Shown here: piece by piece, positions 1-7,096 of the stretch
How the letters are laid out: the number at the start of each line of letters is the position of its first letter
Position numbering within the stretch: position 1 is the stretch's first letter
IMG/VR virus record: IMGVR_UViG_3300034158_000007
Span: 62,001 to 126,000 of that record
Reading direction: 5' to 3' (one strand)
DNA: 64,000 nt
DNA from: a virus
Notes under the pieces: generated by a model
Database searches by the model: none
What the model was told of the DNA's origin: nothing
What the model saw: the letters and a program-made list of their open reading frames with translations, nothing else
Program-made: the position numbers and the translations under genes

Positions 1-135
1 TCGGAAACTATTTGCAGAGTATCGTTTGGCCTATATGGCCGTAGGGTGCATTGTGCAAGGCGCAACCCCCGCAGTAGAGCCATCGGGCATCTTACAAGGT
101 ATCGTGCTCCACACGATACCACAGTGGCCTCCTAA
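1..135. other. non-coding stretch with strong hairpins
   Basis: No convincing gene is visible before position 197. The stretch holds a perfect 9-bp inverted repeat (98-106 with 112-120, loop CTCCA) and a GGCC-TATAT-GGCC palindrome near position 29-41. There is no T-tract after the 9-bp stem, so it is not a classical intrinsic terminator. It may be a processed RNA end or the tail of an upstream transcript. Confidence 0.5.
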
Positions 136-142
136 GTAGTAT

Positions 143-168
143 TAGAAGCTATTTAAAGAGTATATTAC
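143..168 (+). promoter_or_regulatory. phiKZ-type early promoter candidate 1
   Basis: TAGAA at 143-147 is followed, after a 13-nt spacer containing TTTAAAG, by TATATTAC at 161-168. TATATTAC is the core I recall for phiKZ early promoters used by the virion RNA polymerase. The same TAGAA-N13-TATATTAC geometry occurs at three other places in the window. This copy lies 28 nt upstream of the first small gene (197). Confidence 0.75.
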
Positions 169-196
169 TTTAGTGAATTCACTGGAGTAGTACTAC

Positions 197-328
197 ATGT
201 CCGAACAGATGATTCAACAACGTAAAGCCGCCCATCGTGAAGCTCAAGACTCGTGGATCTCTCCTCGGGGCTTGGGGCTTTTATTCACTATCGGCCTTAC
301 ACTCACTGTAATCTTTAACGGGGTGTAA
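197..328 (+). CDS. 43 aa single-span membrane microprotein
   Basis: A short gene just downstream of the first early-promoter box. The product has a polar, basic N-terminus and one hydrophobic segment at about residues 25-41, ending N-G-V. It begins the early operon and is followed 6 nt later by another membrane microprotein. No family is recognised. The start ATG is preceded by a GGAG ribosome site (184-187), about 9 nt away. A host-envelope role in early infection is only inference. Confidence 0.6.
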   Translation: MSEQMIQQRKAAHREAQDSWISPRGLGLLFTIGLTLTVIFNGV

Positions 329-334
329 CCTATT

Positions 335-508
335 ATGTTCGCTAACTTCTATGATGAAGCAAAGACACGCGAAGAAAATCAGAAAGAGTTTGAGAAAGCT
401 CGACACAACAAAGAAGTAACCGCACACTACGTAACAGCCTTCGCTGTTGTCGCTGGTGCTGTGGGTGCAGTACTCGGTGTTAAAAAGCTTATCGACGAAT
501 TCACTTAA
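335..508 (+). CDS. 57 aa membrane microprotein with charged N-terminus
   Basis: The first 30 residues are rich in Lys, Glu and Arg and probably form a cytoplasmic helix. A small-residue hydrophobic span rich in Ala, Gly and Val follows at about residues 33-50, then a short basic/acidic tail. It sits 6 nt after the 43 aa microprotein in the same early transcript. The helical head plus Gly/Ala span resembles many tiny phage membrane proteins, but no family can be named. Confidence 0.6.
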   Translation: MFANFYDEAKTREENQKEFEKARHNKEVTAHYVTAFAVVAGAVGAVLGVKKLIDEFT

Positions 509-567
509 AGCCAACTGGGTGTTCAATTAGATGAGTCTAAACACATTCTTTTAATTGGAGACCTCCC

Positions 568-1062
568 ATGGTTGAATTCGTAATTGGAACAGATATATTT
601 CGTCAAGAAGGCGACCTGTATCTGATCACCGTCAACTGCGTTGGCGTTATGGGTAAAGGTCTGGCTAAGAGCTTTAAAGAGCTACATCCCGACCTCTACG
701 AACGTTATCGTCACGACTGCAAGATGAAGATCATCACGATCGGTAATCCCGCAATCTATCAGGCGGACAATGGTAAACGCTACATGATGTTCCCTACCAA
801 AGATCGTTGGCAAGATCCTTCGCTCCCTGACTACATCTCCGCTGGTTTACAGTGGATGGTCGATTCAGTGATAACGGAAGATGACGATGAAGGGGATATC
901 GACCCTAGTTGGCGGATAGTCATTCCCCCTCTAGGTTGTGCCAATGGTGGCCTTAGCTTCGCGACCGTAAAAGAAACGATCAAGCTATTCGCCTCTCACA
1001 TGCCAAACCCAATCGTGGTGGTCTATCCACCATGGATGGAACAAGACGATAAATGGGATTGA
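568..1062 (+). CDS. macrodomain protein, DarG/TARG1-like ADP-ribosyl hydrolase
   Basis: A 164 aa stand-alone macrodomain. Visible family signatures are N23-C-V-G-V-M-G-K-G (nucleotide-binding loop with the invariant Asn), F-P-T-K at 75-78 followed by W81, and P-P-L-G-C-A-N-G-G-L at 120-129. This combination is typical of the DarG/TARG1 class, which removes ADP-ribose from DNA bases or acidic residues; K78 aligns with the lysine important in that class. An acidic insert (104-112) is unusual. GGAG at 557-560 sets the start. In an early operon, reversal of host ADP-ribosylation such as DarT-type phage defence is plausible but is inference. Alternative: hydrolysis of ADP-ribose-1''-phosphate as in Poa1p-like proteins. 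Confidence 0.85.
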   Translation: MVEFVIGTDIFRQEGDLYLITVNCVGVMGKGLAKSFKELHPDLYERYRHDCKMKIITIGNPAIYQADNGKRYMMFPTKDRWQDPSLPDYISAGLQWMVDSVITEDDDEGDIDPSWRIVIPPLGCANGGLSFATVKETIKLFASHMPNPIVVVYPPWMEQDDKWD

Positions 1063-1070
1063 CCCCAAAC

Positions 1071-1099
1071 AAAGCCCCTACCAGACGGTGGGGGCTTTA
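1071..1099 (+). terminator. intrinsic terminator after macrodomain gene
   Basis: AAAGCCCC (1071-1078) pairs with GGGGCTTT (1091-1098) around an 11-12 nt loop. It uses the CATAAAGCCCC...GGGGCTTTATG style seen at the ends of many operons in this window. Confidence 0.7.
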
Positions 1100-1121
1100 T
1101 GCCGCTTTATAGGAGATATGA

Positions 1122-1475
1122 ATGTTGTATGCAAATCCGGTTACTAACATCCCAGCAATGATCAACGCCATCGGTCAAGTAGATCCAATCCGCCCAATCG
1201 AAATGATTGCCCCGGTTGAGAAAGTACTCTGGTCTGTAAAGAAGAAGCGTCAGCCCGGTGGCTACGTCGCTGTGGAGTACGGTGGTACCGTTTGCGTTGA
1301 GCGGGTAGGCGTTGGTCAGGCTATCCGTCAGGAACGCTTAGGCGCGCCCATAGACCGCTTTGAAGAACTCTTTCTGGCTGAGTCAGAAGATCATCTGGAT
1401 GGCGCCATCGAATATCTCGGTGGGGCATTCGGTATGTCATTCAACGATGTTGTGAATCAGGTCAATGTAGATTAG
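1122..1475 (+). CDS. hypothetical 117 aa early protein
   Basis: A soluble protein with no transmembrane segment. A hydrophobic/proline-rich N-terminus gives way to a basic V-K-K-K-R-Q patch near residue 41 and an acidic C-terminal half. A good AGGAG site at 1111-1115 supports the ATG. It is isolated between a terminator and the second early-promoter box, whose TAGAA element overlaps its stop codon. No family recognised. Confidence 0.6.
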   Translation: MLYANPVTNIPAMINAIGQVDPIRPIEMIAPVEKVLWSVKKKRQPGGYVAVEYGGTVCVERVGVGQAIRQERLGAPIDRFEELFLAESEDHLDGAIEYLGGAFGMSFNDVVNQVNVD

Positions 1476-1498
1476 AACCTATCACAGCGCTATATTAC
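1473..1498 (+). promoter_or_regulatory. phiKZ-type early promoter candidate 2
   Basis: TAGAA at 1473-1477, N13, then TATATTAC at 1491-1498. The TAG is the stop codon of the upstream gene. The spacer lacks the TTTAAAG seen in the other three copies. It precedes the microprotein cluster beginning at 1531. Confidence 0.72.
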
Positions 1499-1530
1499 TT
1501 TAGCGAATAAACTAACTAGAGGTTAGCGTC

Positions 1531-1614
1531 ATGCGTAATGTATTTGGTTTGGTCCTGCTGGTAGTTGTAGCAGCAATCGTCATCGACATTTTGGATGAGG
1601 GGATCAATGCTTAA
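1531..1614 (+). CDS. 27 aa membrane peptide
   Basis: A tiny gene encoding a short basic head, a hydrophobic Leu/Val/Ala/Ile span (about residues 5-19) and an acidic tail. A purine-rich AGAGG site (about 1518-1522) lies ahead. Its last codons overlap the start of the next gene, suggesting translational coupling. The small size makes it uncertain, but position after an early promoter and overlap favour a real gene. Confidence 0.5.
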   Translation: MRNVFGLVLLVVVAAIVIDILDEGINA

Positions 1615-1951
1615 ACAGATAGCATCAGTGGGTACGGCACTGCTAGTATCGGCTGTCGTAGTGACAACCGCTGTTGCAGTTTCGGCGGCTTACATTGTCG
1701 TAGATCTGGACAAAGACTTTAATCGTATTCGTGACGCTGTTCGTAAACCGATCTTCATGTTGATCTTCGGTCTCGAGCGCGATGACGTCTATGCCCGTAT
1801 GAATCCAGATGACAAGTTGGCTGTAGTAATGCCCTTCGTCGAACACGCTTTAAAAACAACTCTCACTCGCTTCGGTGAAACCCTTCGACCAATGCTGGAA
1901 GAAGACATCCGTAGCAGTGTCATTAACTACATCAAAGGTAACTACAAATGA
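1607..1951 (+). CDS. 114 aa single-pass membrane protein
   Basis: The start at 1607 is chosen because GAGGGG lies 4-5 nt upstream; an in-frame ATG at 1595 lacks a site. Residues 6-33 form a hydrophobic Val/Ala-rich segment. The rest is a soluble domain with mixed charge, R-I-R-D-A-V-R-K-P and two acidic helices, probably cytoplasmic or periplasmic. It overlaps both neighbours by a few bases, the compact layout of the early operon. Unknown function. Confidence 0.6.
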   Translation: MLKQIASVGTALLVSAVVVTTAVAVSAAYIVVDLDKDFNRIRDAVRKPIFMLIFGLERDDVYARMNPDDKLAVVMPFVEHALKTTLTRFGETLRPMLEEDIRSSVINYIKGNYK

Positions 1952-2088
1952 AATACGTAATCGGTGCAGCAGGCGTGGCAGCAGTTCTCGGTGGTGCAGC
2001 TTGGTACTACCTGACCCAGATGGATGCAGCTCCGGCTGAGTCCGTTGAAGAACCTGCTCCAGAAGCAACCCCAGAAACCAACATTTAA
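1948..2088 (+). CDS. 46 aa membrane microprotein with Glu/Pro tail
   Basis: It begins in an ATGA overlap with the previous stop codon. The N-terminal 22 residues are a Gly/Ala/Val span, and the remainder is a Pro- and Glu-rich tail (repeats of A-P-E/E-P). That design fits a membrane anchor with a disordered tail. Unknown family. Confidence 0.6.
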   Translation: MKYVIGAAGVAAVLGGAAWYYLTQMDAAPAESVEEPAPEATPETNI

Positions 2089-2098
2089 CGGGTGATCT

Positions 2099-2239
2099 AT
2101 GCTCTGGCAGTTTACCCGTTACAACGGTGAAGTCTGGGAAGCCAAAAGCCAGATGGACTTACTTGAAGCGTACGACTGTTTCATTAAAGAAACTGGTTGT
2201 ACGGCGTGGGACATCAAGTCCATCATCAACCTCCATTAA
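2099..2239 (+). CDS. 46 aa soluble microprotein
   Basis: An aromatic-rich small protein (two Trp in the first 14 residues, two Cys later) without a membrane span. It lies 10 nt after the previous gene in the early operon and ends 15 nt before the next one. No family recognised. Confidence 0.5.
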   Translation: MLWQFTRYNGEVWEAKSQMDLLEAYDCFIKETGCTAWDIKSIINLH

Positions 2240-2254
2240 TACAAAGGTATCTAT

Positions 2255-2530
2255 ATGCTCGGCACTATCGTTAAGTACTCTCTCGCAGCTGCTGTTGGCG
2301 CCATCGCTTTCGCAATCGCCATGCATCACACTGATGACTGCGCGTACGAAGACATCAAGGCCAAGATCGCTGCACACGAGGCACTGTTGCGTAAAACCAT
2401 CGGTGCGGAAGAAGACATCAAACCTTTGATGGCTGACTTCATCCGTGCCAACCGTGTGATCTGGGATAACACCTACATCACCAAAGACACTATGGTTCGT
2501 GTAAACGAATTGTACGCTGTCTGGCTCTAA
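2255..2530 (+). CDS. 91 aa single-pass membrane protein
   Basis: An N-terminal hydrophobic segment (about residues 4-23) is followed by H-H-T-D-D-C and a long helical domain with alternating charges. It is preceded by AAAGGT and followed directly by a strong terminator, so it closes the transcript starting at 1531. No family recognised. Confidence 0.6.
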   Translation: MLGTIVKYSLAAAVGAIAFAIAMHHTDDCAYEDIKAKIAAHEALLRKTIGAEEDIKPLMADFIRANRVIWDNTYITKDTMVRVNELYAVWL

Positions 2531-2537
2531 GCTTTAC

Positions 2538-2562
2538 GGGGTACTTCGGTACCCCTTTTATT
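2538..2562 (+). terminator. intrinsic terminator, UUCG tetraloop
   Basis: GGGGTAC (2538-2544) and GTACCCC (2549-2555) close a TTCG tetraloop and are followed by TTTTATTTT. A textbook rho-independent terminator. Confidence 0.9.
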
Positions 2563-2601
2563 TTCTGTTACCGATCCATTGGATCATTTGTTTTAAACAC
2601 T

Positions 2602-2618
2602 CAAACTTATCTAAAGGG
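2602..2618 (+). promoter_or_regulatory. repeated 5' leader motif, copy 1
   Basis: CAAACTTATCTAAAGGG precedes the gene at 2626. A copy differing at one base (CAAACTTATCTCAAGGG) is at 4714-4730 before the gene at 4738. Both end in the ribosome-binding AAGGG, so this may be a shared translation enhancer. Confidence 0.5.
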
Positions 2619-2625
2619 TACTACC

Positions 2626-2784
2626 ATGTCTAAAGTAATCGGTTTCATCGTTTGCGCAATCCTTGGCGGTCTGTTCATGAACGCTAAGTACGACACCCCA
2701 ACTGGCCTGGTTGCTAAGGCTGATGTTATCTACGGTCATCGGACTGGTCCTGATGGTCAAACCATGCTGCTCACTTCTAAGTAA
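2626..2784 (+). CDS. 52 aa membrane microprotein
   Basis: A hydrophobic N-terminal segment (residues 4-18, including one Cys) is followed by a polar tail with T-P-T-G-L and G-P-D-G-Q turns. It could be an anchored or a secreted peptide. AAAGGG lies 8 nt upstream of the ATG. It starts a new run of genes after the terminator at 2538. Confidence 0.55.
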   Translation: MSKVIGFIVCAILGGLFMNAKYDTPTGLVAKADVIYGHRTGPDGQTMLLTSK

Positions 2785-2795
2785 AGGAATTCACT

Positions 2796-3140
2796 ATGTG
2801 CCGTCGTCTTGGTAAGAAACACGTTGAATACGTTAACCGTCTGGACAACGCTTATGCGGTGGGTGAGGATGGTGTTAAGCGCATGCGTCGTATGCACAAC
2901 GGTGCTCGGGTTGTAGACCATCACGGGGCGAACGTCCTCAATGCTTACACCGATCTGCGTGATAAGTACTGGAGCTGGTTCCCTGACCAAACCTTCAAAA
3001 CGCAGTGCGCCACTAAGGCTAAAGCTAAAAAGCTGGCACGCCTGCAACAACTCACCAACCATGGCTGCCTTCGCCACGGTAAAGCCCGTCGTGCTCACCT
3101 TGCACGTAACCATGTCCGTGTTAACCCTCGGGTGAACTAA
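2796..3140 (+). CDS. 114 aa highly basic protein
   Basis: Very rich in Arg, Lys and His throughout, with clusters such as K-R-M-R-R and K-A-K-A-K-K; there are few acidic residues after position 55 and no membrane span. The charge suggests binding to nucleic acid, for example host DNA or ribosomal RNA, but no fold is recognised. AAAGGA precedes the ATG, and the stop codon overlaps the start of the next gene. Confidence 0.6.
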   Translation: MCRRLGKKHVEYVNRLDNAYAVGEDGVKRMRRMHNGARVVDHHGANVLNAYTDLRDKYWSWFPDQTFKTQCATKAKAKKLARLQQLTNHGCLRHGKARRAHLARNHVRVNPRVN

Positions 3141-3412
3141 TGGACTATGTGTTACTGGTGTTACCATTCTTTACCGCGTTCGCTGTTACGTTTTCAGAAG
3201 CATTCATTAAGTGTTTCCAATCCCGTAATATCGCTCAGGGTAAAGAATGGACTGCGGCTGCTACGTCGGTCCTAGTGACGTGTAGCATGTTCGCAACCTT
3301 CGGCCTGTTCGTGTATCAGGGTTACGCCATCCTCGTCCCCTGCGCTATTGGGGGAGCTGTAGGAACTATGCTCTCCATCCGTTTCCACAAACGTCTTTTT
3401 AAGGGTCATTGA
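3140..3412 (+). CDS. 90 aa inner-membrane protein with two to three spans
   Basis: Hydrophobic segments at about residues 3-22, 40-58 and 62-78 are separated by a basic loop (K-C-F-Q-S-R-N) and followed by a basic C-terminus. The topology resembles small phage or bacterial membrane proteins of unknown function. It begins at the last base of the preceding stop codon. Confidence 0.6.
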   Translation: MDYVLLVLPFFTAFAVTFSEAFIKCFQSRNIAQGKEWTAAATSVLVTCSMFATFGLFVYQGYAILVPCAIGGAVGTMLSIRFHKRLFKGH

Positions 3413-3413
3413 A

Positions 3414-4337
3414 ATGTTTAACGTAAAAGCACTGGGTGCCTTCGATCAACTGATCATCGATGGTACCGTGAAACTCATGCGTGACGCTGGTCTGCTCCCG
3501 CGTGCCAATGACACAAGTCGGCAAGCTATCGATTACGTGCCATGCGTGCAGAACACCAAACGGTTCCACAAGATCCGTTCTAACTGCCATCAACTGACCA
3601 TGGGTCGTCCGACCCCAGTAGCGGCATCTGTAGTGGCTGCTTATCTGGGGCTTTCCGGTACACCAGATAACCCCAATGATGTTAGCCTTGGTCAGTTCAT
3701 CGAGCAGATCGATACCGAGATCCTGGACGAACCTCTGTTCAAATCAGTTGGTACCCAAGAAGCCTGGCCTCCACTGCTCCTCGATAACATGCCGCAACTC
3801 AAGCTGGGGAAAGAAACCGAAGAGGATAAACTGACGCGGGTCGTTGGCTACCTCAGAGATTTCTTCATGACTCGTCACTATGACGTCAACCCACTTAAAC
3901 TCCTGCGGATCGCCCAGGCATACTTGGTTAACGGTATCACTACCTTTGATCAGGTTGATGCTCAACTCACGAAAGACCTGCGGGTTGATACCACCCTCAG
4001 ACATAGTCTGGGTATGGGTGTAGAGAAAAAGGTTGTCGCCAAAGGTGAGGATGAAGTCGTCACCACGTCAGCATTGTGCATCACCGCTGAGGAAATGGCC
4101 GCTTTGGACAAACCTAAACCAAAGGCGGTTGAGCTGCGTACCCACAACAAGCTGATCGGTTTCAGCTATGAAGTGGTGGACGATCTGTTCATGATCAACC
4201 GTGAGTATGGTATCTCTGAAGCGGGTAATCCGTATCAGGGTGCCTGGGTCTGCCGTAACTTCCACACAGGCGAATACATCGATCATGACCGTCATCGTCA
4301 CGATCTCTTTGAACGTCTCAATGTAAAGGTAGCGTAA
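3414..4337 (+). CDS. hypothetical 307 aa early-region protein
   Basis: The largest protein of the early block. It is soluble, with a central helical region (residues 110-190) and a C-terminal part rich in His, Tyr and Asp (I-D-H-D-R-H-R-H-D). That His/Asp cluster near residue 290 could bind metal but matches no enzyme motif I know. It starts 2 nt after the two-to-three-span membrane protein and is followed 2 nt later by a basic protein. Unknown function. Confidence 0.6.
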   Translation: MFNVKALGAFDQLIIDGTVKLMRDAGLLPRANDTSRQAIDYVPCVQNTKRFHKIRSNCHQLTMGRPTPVAASVVAAYLGLSGTPDNPNDVSLGQFIEQIDTEILDEPLFKSVGTQEAWPPLLLDNMPQLKLGKETEEDKLTRVVGYLRDFFMTRHYDVNPLKLLRIAQAYLVNGITTFDQVDAQLTKDLRVDTTLRHSLGMGVEKKVVAKGEDEVVTTSALCITAEEMAALDKPKPKAVELRTHNKLIGFSYEVVDDLFMINREYGISEAGNPYQGAWVCRNFHTGEYIDHDRHRHDLFERLNVKVA

Positions 4338-4338
4338 C

Positions 4339-4656
4339 ATGAAACTTACTAACCCTGAAGCTGTTGAAACTGGTCGTCAACTCAAGTTCTACAACGGTAA
4401 AGGTAAAGAGTACTACGCCGTGTACCTGGGTTATCGGGAAGATGCTTTCCTGAACTACGTCAGTGATCTGGTTAACGCTCTGATGCCACAACTGAAAGGG
4501 GGTCACTGGGTATCGATGCCAGGTGTGATCTTCAAGATGTTCGACATCAACGAAAAGGTATTCAGCCGTATCGGCGATACCATGTTCATCCACAAACGCC
4601 GGTTCCGTAAATACCTGCGCCGCTGTGTTACGCATGCGCGTGTAACCCGTTCGTAA
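4339..4656 (+). CDS. hypothetical 105 aa basic protein
   Basis: A soluble protein with an aromatic-rich middle and a strongly basic C-terminus (H-K-R-R-F-R-K-Y-L-R-R). It ends at TAATAG, whose TAG is part of the next early-promoter box. Possibly nucleic-acid binding on charge alone. Confidence 0.55.
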   Translation: MKLTNPEAVETGRQLKFYNGKGKEYYAVYLGYREDAFLNYVSDLVNALMPQLKGGHWVSMPGVIFKMFDINEKVFSRIGDTMFIHKRRFRKYLRRCVTHARVTRS

Positions 4657-4682
4657 TAGAAGTCGTTTAAAGGCTATATTAC
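4657..4682 (+). promoter_or_regulatory. phiKZ-type early promoter candidate 3
   Basis: TAGAA 4657-4661, a 13-nt spacer containing TTTAAAG, and TATATTAC 4675-4682. It lies 55 nt upstream of the GTG-initiated gene at 4738. Confidence 0.75.
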
Positions 4683-4737
4683 AAAGGTGATATTCATAAA
4701 GGGTATCACCTTCCAAACTTATCTCAAGGGATTCATC

Positions 4738-5073
4738 GTGCTCGACTTCTCCGACAAAATCGTTATTGGTGGTATCGCTGTGGCAGCCGTAGTAGTTGCT
4801 GGTAGCATCGCTGCATGGAAATGGCATCGTCGTGTGTCCTGGTCTCAAGAAGCTGCTGACGCGGCTTACGAAGACATGCTGGACGCGTACAACACCGCTA
4901 TCGCCGATTTCCCGGCCGATGTTAATCAAGCCACTCTGGCATACAAGACCGCTGTGATGATCATCCGTGATCTGTTCAAAGAAGTGTATGGCGAGTTCCC
5001 TGAGTTTGCTGAATGGGCTAAGCGTTTCGACGCTACCCATGAAAATCAAATCGTGGGTCTCCGCACCGTATAA
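4738..5073 (+). CDS. 111 aa single-pass membrane protein
   Basis: The GTG at 4738 is chosen as start because CAAGGG sits 7 nt upstream and because an earlier in-frame GTG (4687) would lie almost on the promoter. A span rich in Val, Ala and Gly (about residues 9-27) is followed by a basic W-K-W-H-R-R stop-transfer and an 80-residue helical domain. It is the first gene after early promoter 3. Unknown function. Confidence 0.6.
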   Translation: MLDFSDKIVIGGIAVAAVVVAGSIAAWKWHRRVSWSQEAADAAYEDMLDAYNTAIADFPADVNQATLAYKTAVMIIRDLFKEVYGEFPEFAEWAKRFDATHENQIVGLRTV

Positions 5074-5080
5074 CAGAAAG

Positions 5081-5119
5081 CCCACTTCCATGAACGGGGG
5101 TGGGTTATACCTTTTTTAT
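5081..5119 (+). terminator. weak hairpin before the gene at 5135
   Basis: CCCAC (5081-5085) pairs with GTGGG (5100-5104) around a long loop; a TTTTTTATTTT tract follows at 5112-5122. Possibly an attenuating terminator. Confidence 0.4.
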
Positions 5120-5134
5120 TTTAGGAGTTTTATC

Positions 5135-5563
5135 ATGTCGAAAGAAAACGCACTGTACTTCCAACAAACCACCGAAGCCCTGTTGCTGGACATCGGTAAG
5201 TGCTCTGATGCGCTGGAGTCTCTGCTTCGTAATCCCGATCTTGCTACACTGGTCGATGATTCGAATGCGCTGGGTGGCCGTGTTACCGTAATGGAGCCGA
5301 TGGTACTCCAAGTTGAACTCAAACGTCTGTTGAATAAGATCAAAGACATTGAGTTGATCTCCGAAGTACAACAACACGACCCTAAACGTGAACTGACCGG
5401 TGACTCTGGTCAGAACTGGTACGCCATGGTCAAAGGTCAGCGGCCCTCAGTCGCAGCAATCAAAGAACTCCGCAGCGCCGTCCGCAATAAAAATGGCCAT
5501 GCCGTTTTTGATGTGGCTGATGCAAAGCGTATCCTCGAACTCGTAGAAGAAGGATTCATCTAA
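5135..5563 (+). CDS. hypothetical 142 aa helical protein
   Basis: A soluble, predominantly helical protein with heptad-like Leu spacing over residues 10-80 and a conserved-looking V-K-G-Q-R-P-S turn. AGGAG supports the start at 5135, which is preferred over an upstream in-frame ATG lying before the hairpin. Its stop codon overlaps the next start (TAATG). No family recognised. Confidence 0.6.
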   Translation: MSKENALYFQQTTEALLLDIGKCSDALESLLRNPDLATLVDDSNALGGRVTVMEPMVLQVELKRLLNKIKDIELISEVQQHDPKRELTGDSGQNWYAMVKGQRPSVAAIKELRSAVRNKNGHAVFDVADAKRILELVEEGFI

Positions 5564-6147
5564 TGGACCGTACCCCTTTCAACCCAGTGATGGGCGCTAA
5601 TGGCCGTAAACTGATCTACTGTACACGCAATGCCAAGTTGGTACCAGTGGCTTTGCTGTATCCAAATAAGCTGGATGACACCAGCTTCATGTTGGATCTG
5701 GTTATGAAGGCTGAGAACTACGTTCATGATGGTTGGTTCGAAGGAACCACCTCGTTGGTATTTAATACCGAAGTTAATGTCGATGGCTCATTCGATGTTG
5801 AAACCCGTAACTCCATTTACAAAGTTGTAGATGACTCACTCAAGGCCGCTGATGTGATCCACGCCCGTATTGAAGCATTGTTCGAAGCTACCTACATCAA
5901 AGGTAGTCATGTTCACATGCCAGCTCACAGCGCGCTTGTAGAGTTGTTTGAAGCCCACGCTACTTACGACTATTTCAAGACCGATGAACCGCTGGTAACT
6001 ATGTTGCGCGACATCAAAGAAGAAAGTGATCTGACCAGTGACTGGCAAATCCGTCTTCTGTATCGTCAACCATTGCGCCGCTTCCTGACGCTGTGTGTCG
6101 AGAACGGTGTTGAAACCCAATGCAACTTGTCCTTCGAGCGTACCTAA
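5563..6147 (+). CDS. hypothetical 194 aa protein
   Basis: A soluble protein translated through a TAATG overlap with the previous gene, and coupled the same way to the next. The N-terminal 70 residues look beta-rich and the rest helical, with a basic R-Q-P-L-R-R segment near residue 169. No motif I can name. Confidence 0.6.
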   Translation: MDRTPFNPVMGANGRKLIYCTRNAKLVPVALLYPNKLDDTSFMLDLVMKAENYVHDGWFEGTTSLVFNTEVNVDGSFDVETRNSIYKVVDDSLKAADVIHARIEALFEATYIKGSHVHMPAHSALVELFEAHATYDYFKTDEPLVTMLRDIKEESDLTSDWQIRLLYRQPLRRFLTLCVENGVETQCNLSFERT

Positions 6148-6392
6148 TGTCTCAGTATGTCGTAGCTGTAACTGCGCAACACGATGCAGTCGATTACGCC
6201 CACTTTGTTAAGTTGGCTAAAGACTGTAACTACCAGTTGTTCATGTCACGTGACATTGAACTCAAGCGTCGCAACATGACGTTCAGTCCACGTAGCTACA
6301 CCAGCAATCTGGACCACCACGACCTGATCAAGAATCTGGAGTCTAACTCCCCGTTGTTGGTCACCTACGAAATTCAAACCGAGGTTGCTTAA
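6147..6392 (+). CDS. hypothetical 81 aa protein
   Basis: A small soluble protein with a central basic stretch (L-K-R-R-N). The start is set by the overlap with the previous stop. It ends one base before the probable oxygenase gene. Unknown. Confidence 0.55.
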   Translation: MSQYVVAVTAQHDAVDYAHFVKLAKDCNYQLFMSRDIELKRRNMTFSPRSYTSNLDHHDLIKNLESNSPLLVTYEIQTEVA

Positions 6393-6393
6393 C

Positions 6394-7011
6394 ATGCATT
6401 CCATCGCACGCCCGTTATCGGCTATTACGTTCCCTGAGTTTACCGGGGCGCAGTACTACATGGTTCGAGTTGAGGATGGCATCATCCCTGACGAGGTCTC
6501 CCCGGAGTATAAAGCTCTGGTAACCCAGATGCTGGCTGATGCCGGTATCGCTAAACCACAACCGTTCTTCATTACCGTGGATGAACGTGAAGTGGCTGAA
6601 GGTGAATCCCATCGTCGTGGTGGTGTTCACATCGATGGTAACTATCTGTTCTCCTGGAGTGGTGGCGGGGGTAACGGTTGGTTGAATGGTGTACCTGGCC
6701 GTGAACTGACCGAAGAAGAGCACACCAAGCAATACCGTTCCAGGCTGGGTGGTACGTTGATCGCTTCCAACTTCCCAGGCTGTGATGTCTGGACTGGTCG
6801 CTTCTTCAATACCCCAGGTCAAGGTGGTAGTTGTGAGCACATGCTCGGTGAACTACTGGGTATGAATCATTTCACCATGGAACCTAACCGGACCTACGTG
6901 ATGAACTCCACCTGCATCCACAAGTCCATGCCTTTGATGCAACGTGTTAAGCGTCAACTGATCCGGCTCACCCTGGGTCATGAAACTGACGTACTGCACG
7001 TCGGCGTTTAA
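6394..7011 (+). CDS. probable 2OG-Fe(II) oxygenase (cupin fold)
   Basis: A 205 aa protein with H79-I-D81, then H176 and R187/R191 about 95-110 residues later. This is the HxD...H...R arrangement used to bind iron and 2-oxoglutarate in the dioxygenase superfamily. Around it are beta-rich segments and a Gly-rich insertion after residue 89 (W-S-G-G-G-G-N-G-W). It closes the run of coupled genes from 5135 and is followed by a strong terminator. The substrate is unknown; it could be a protein, nucleic acid or small metabolite. The family call rests on metal-ligand spacing. Confidence 0.55.
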   Translation: MHSIARPLSAITFPEFTGAQYYMVRVEDGIIPDEVSPEYKALVTQMLADAGIAKPQPFFITVDEREVAEGESHRRGGVHIDGNYLFSWSGGGGNGWLNGVPGRELTEEEHTKQYRSRLGGTLIASNFPGCDVWTGRFFNTPGQGGSCEHMLGELLGMNHFTMEPNRTYVMNSTCIHKSMPLMQRVKRQLIRLTLGHETDVLHVGV

Positions 7012-7020
7012 CGCCATAAG

Positions 7021-7051
7021 CCCTCCCGTAACAGGGAGGGTATTTATTTTC
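7021..7051 (+). terminator. intrinsic terminator after oxygenase gene
   Basis: CCCTCCC (7021-7027) and GGGAGGG (7034-7040) form a 7-bp stem with loop GTAACA, followed by TATTTATTTT. Confidence 0.88.
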
Positions 7052-7096
7052 TTTACCGTTGTTCTTTTTATTTAATCGTACTACAGGAGTAATGCA

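Noticed and set aside
2127-2429. 100 aa plus-strand frame overlapping 2099-2530
   Set aside because: Very Ser/Thr/Lys-rich, no ribosome site, and overlaps two better-supported genes.
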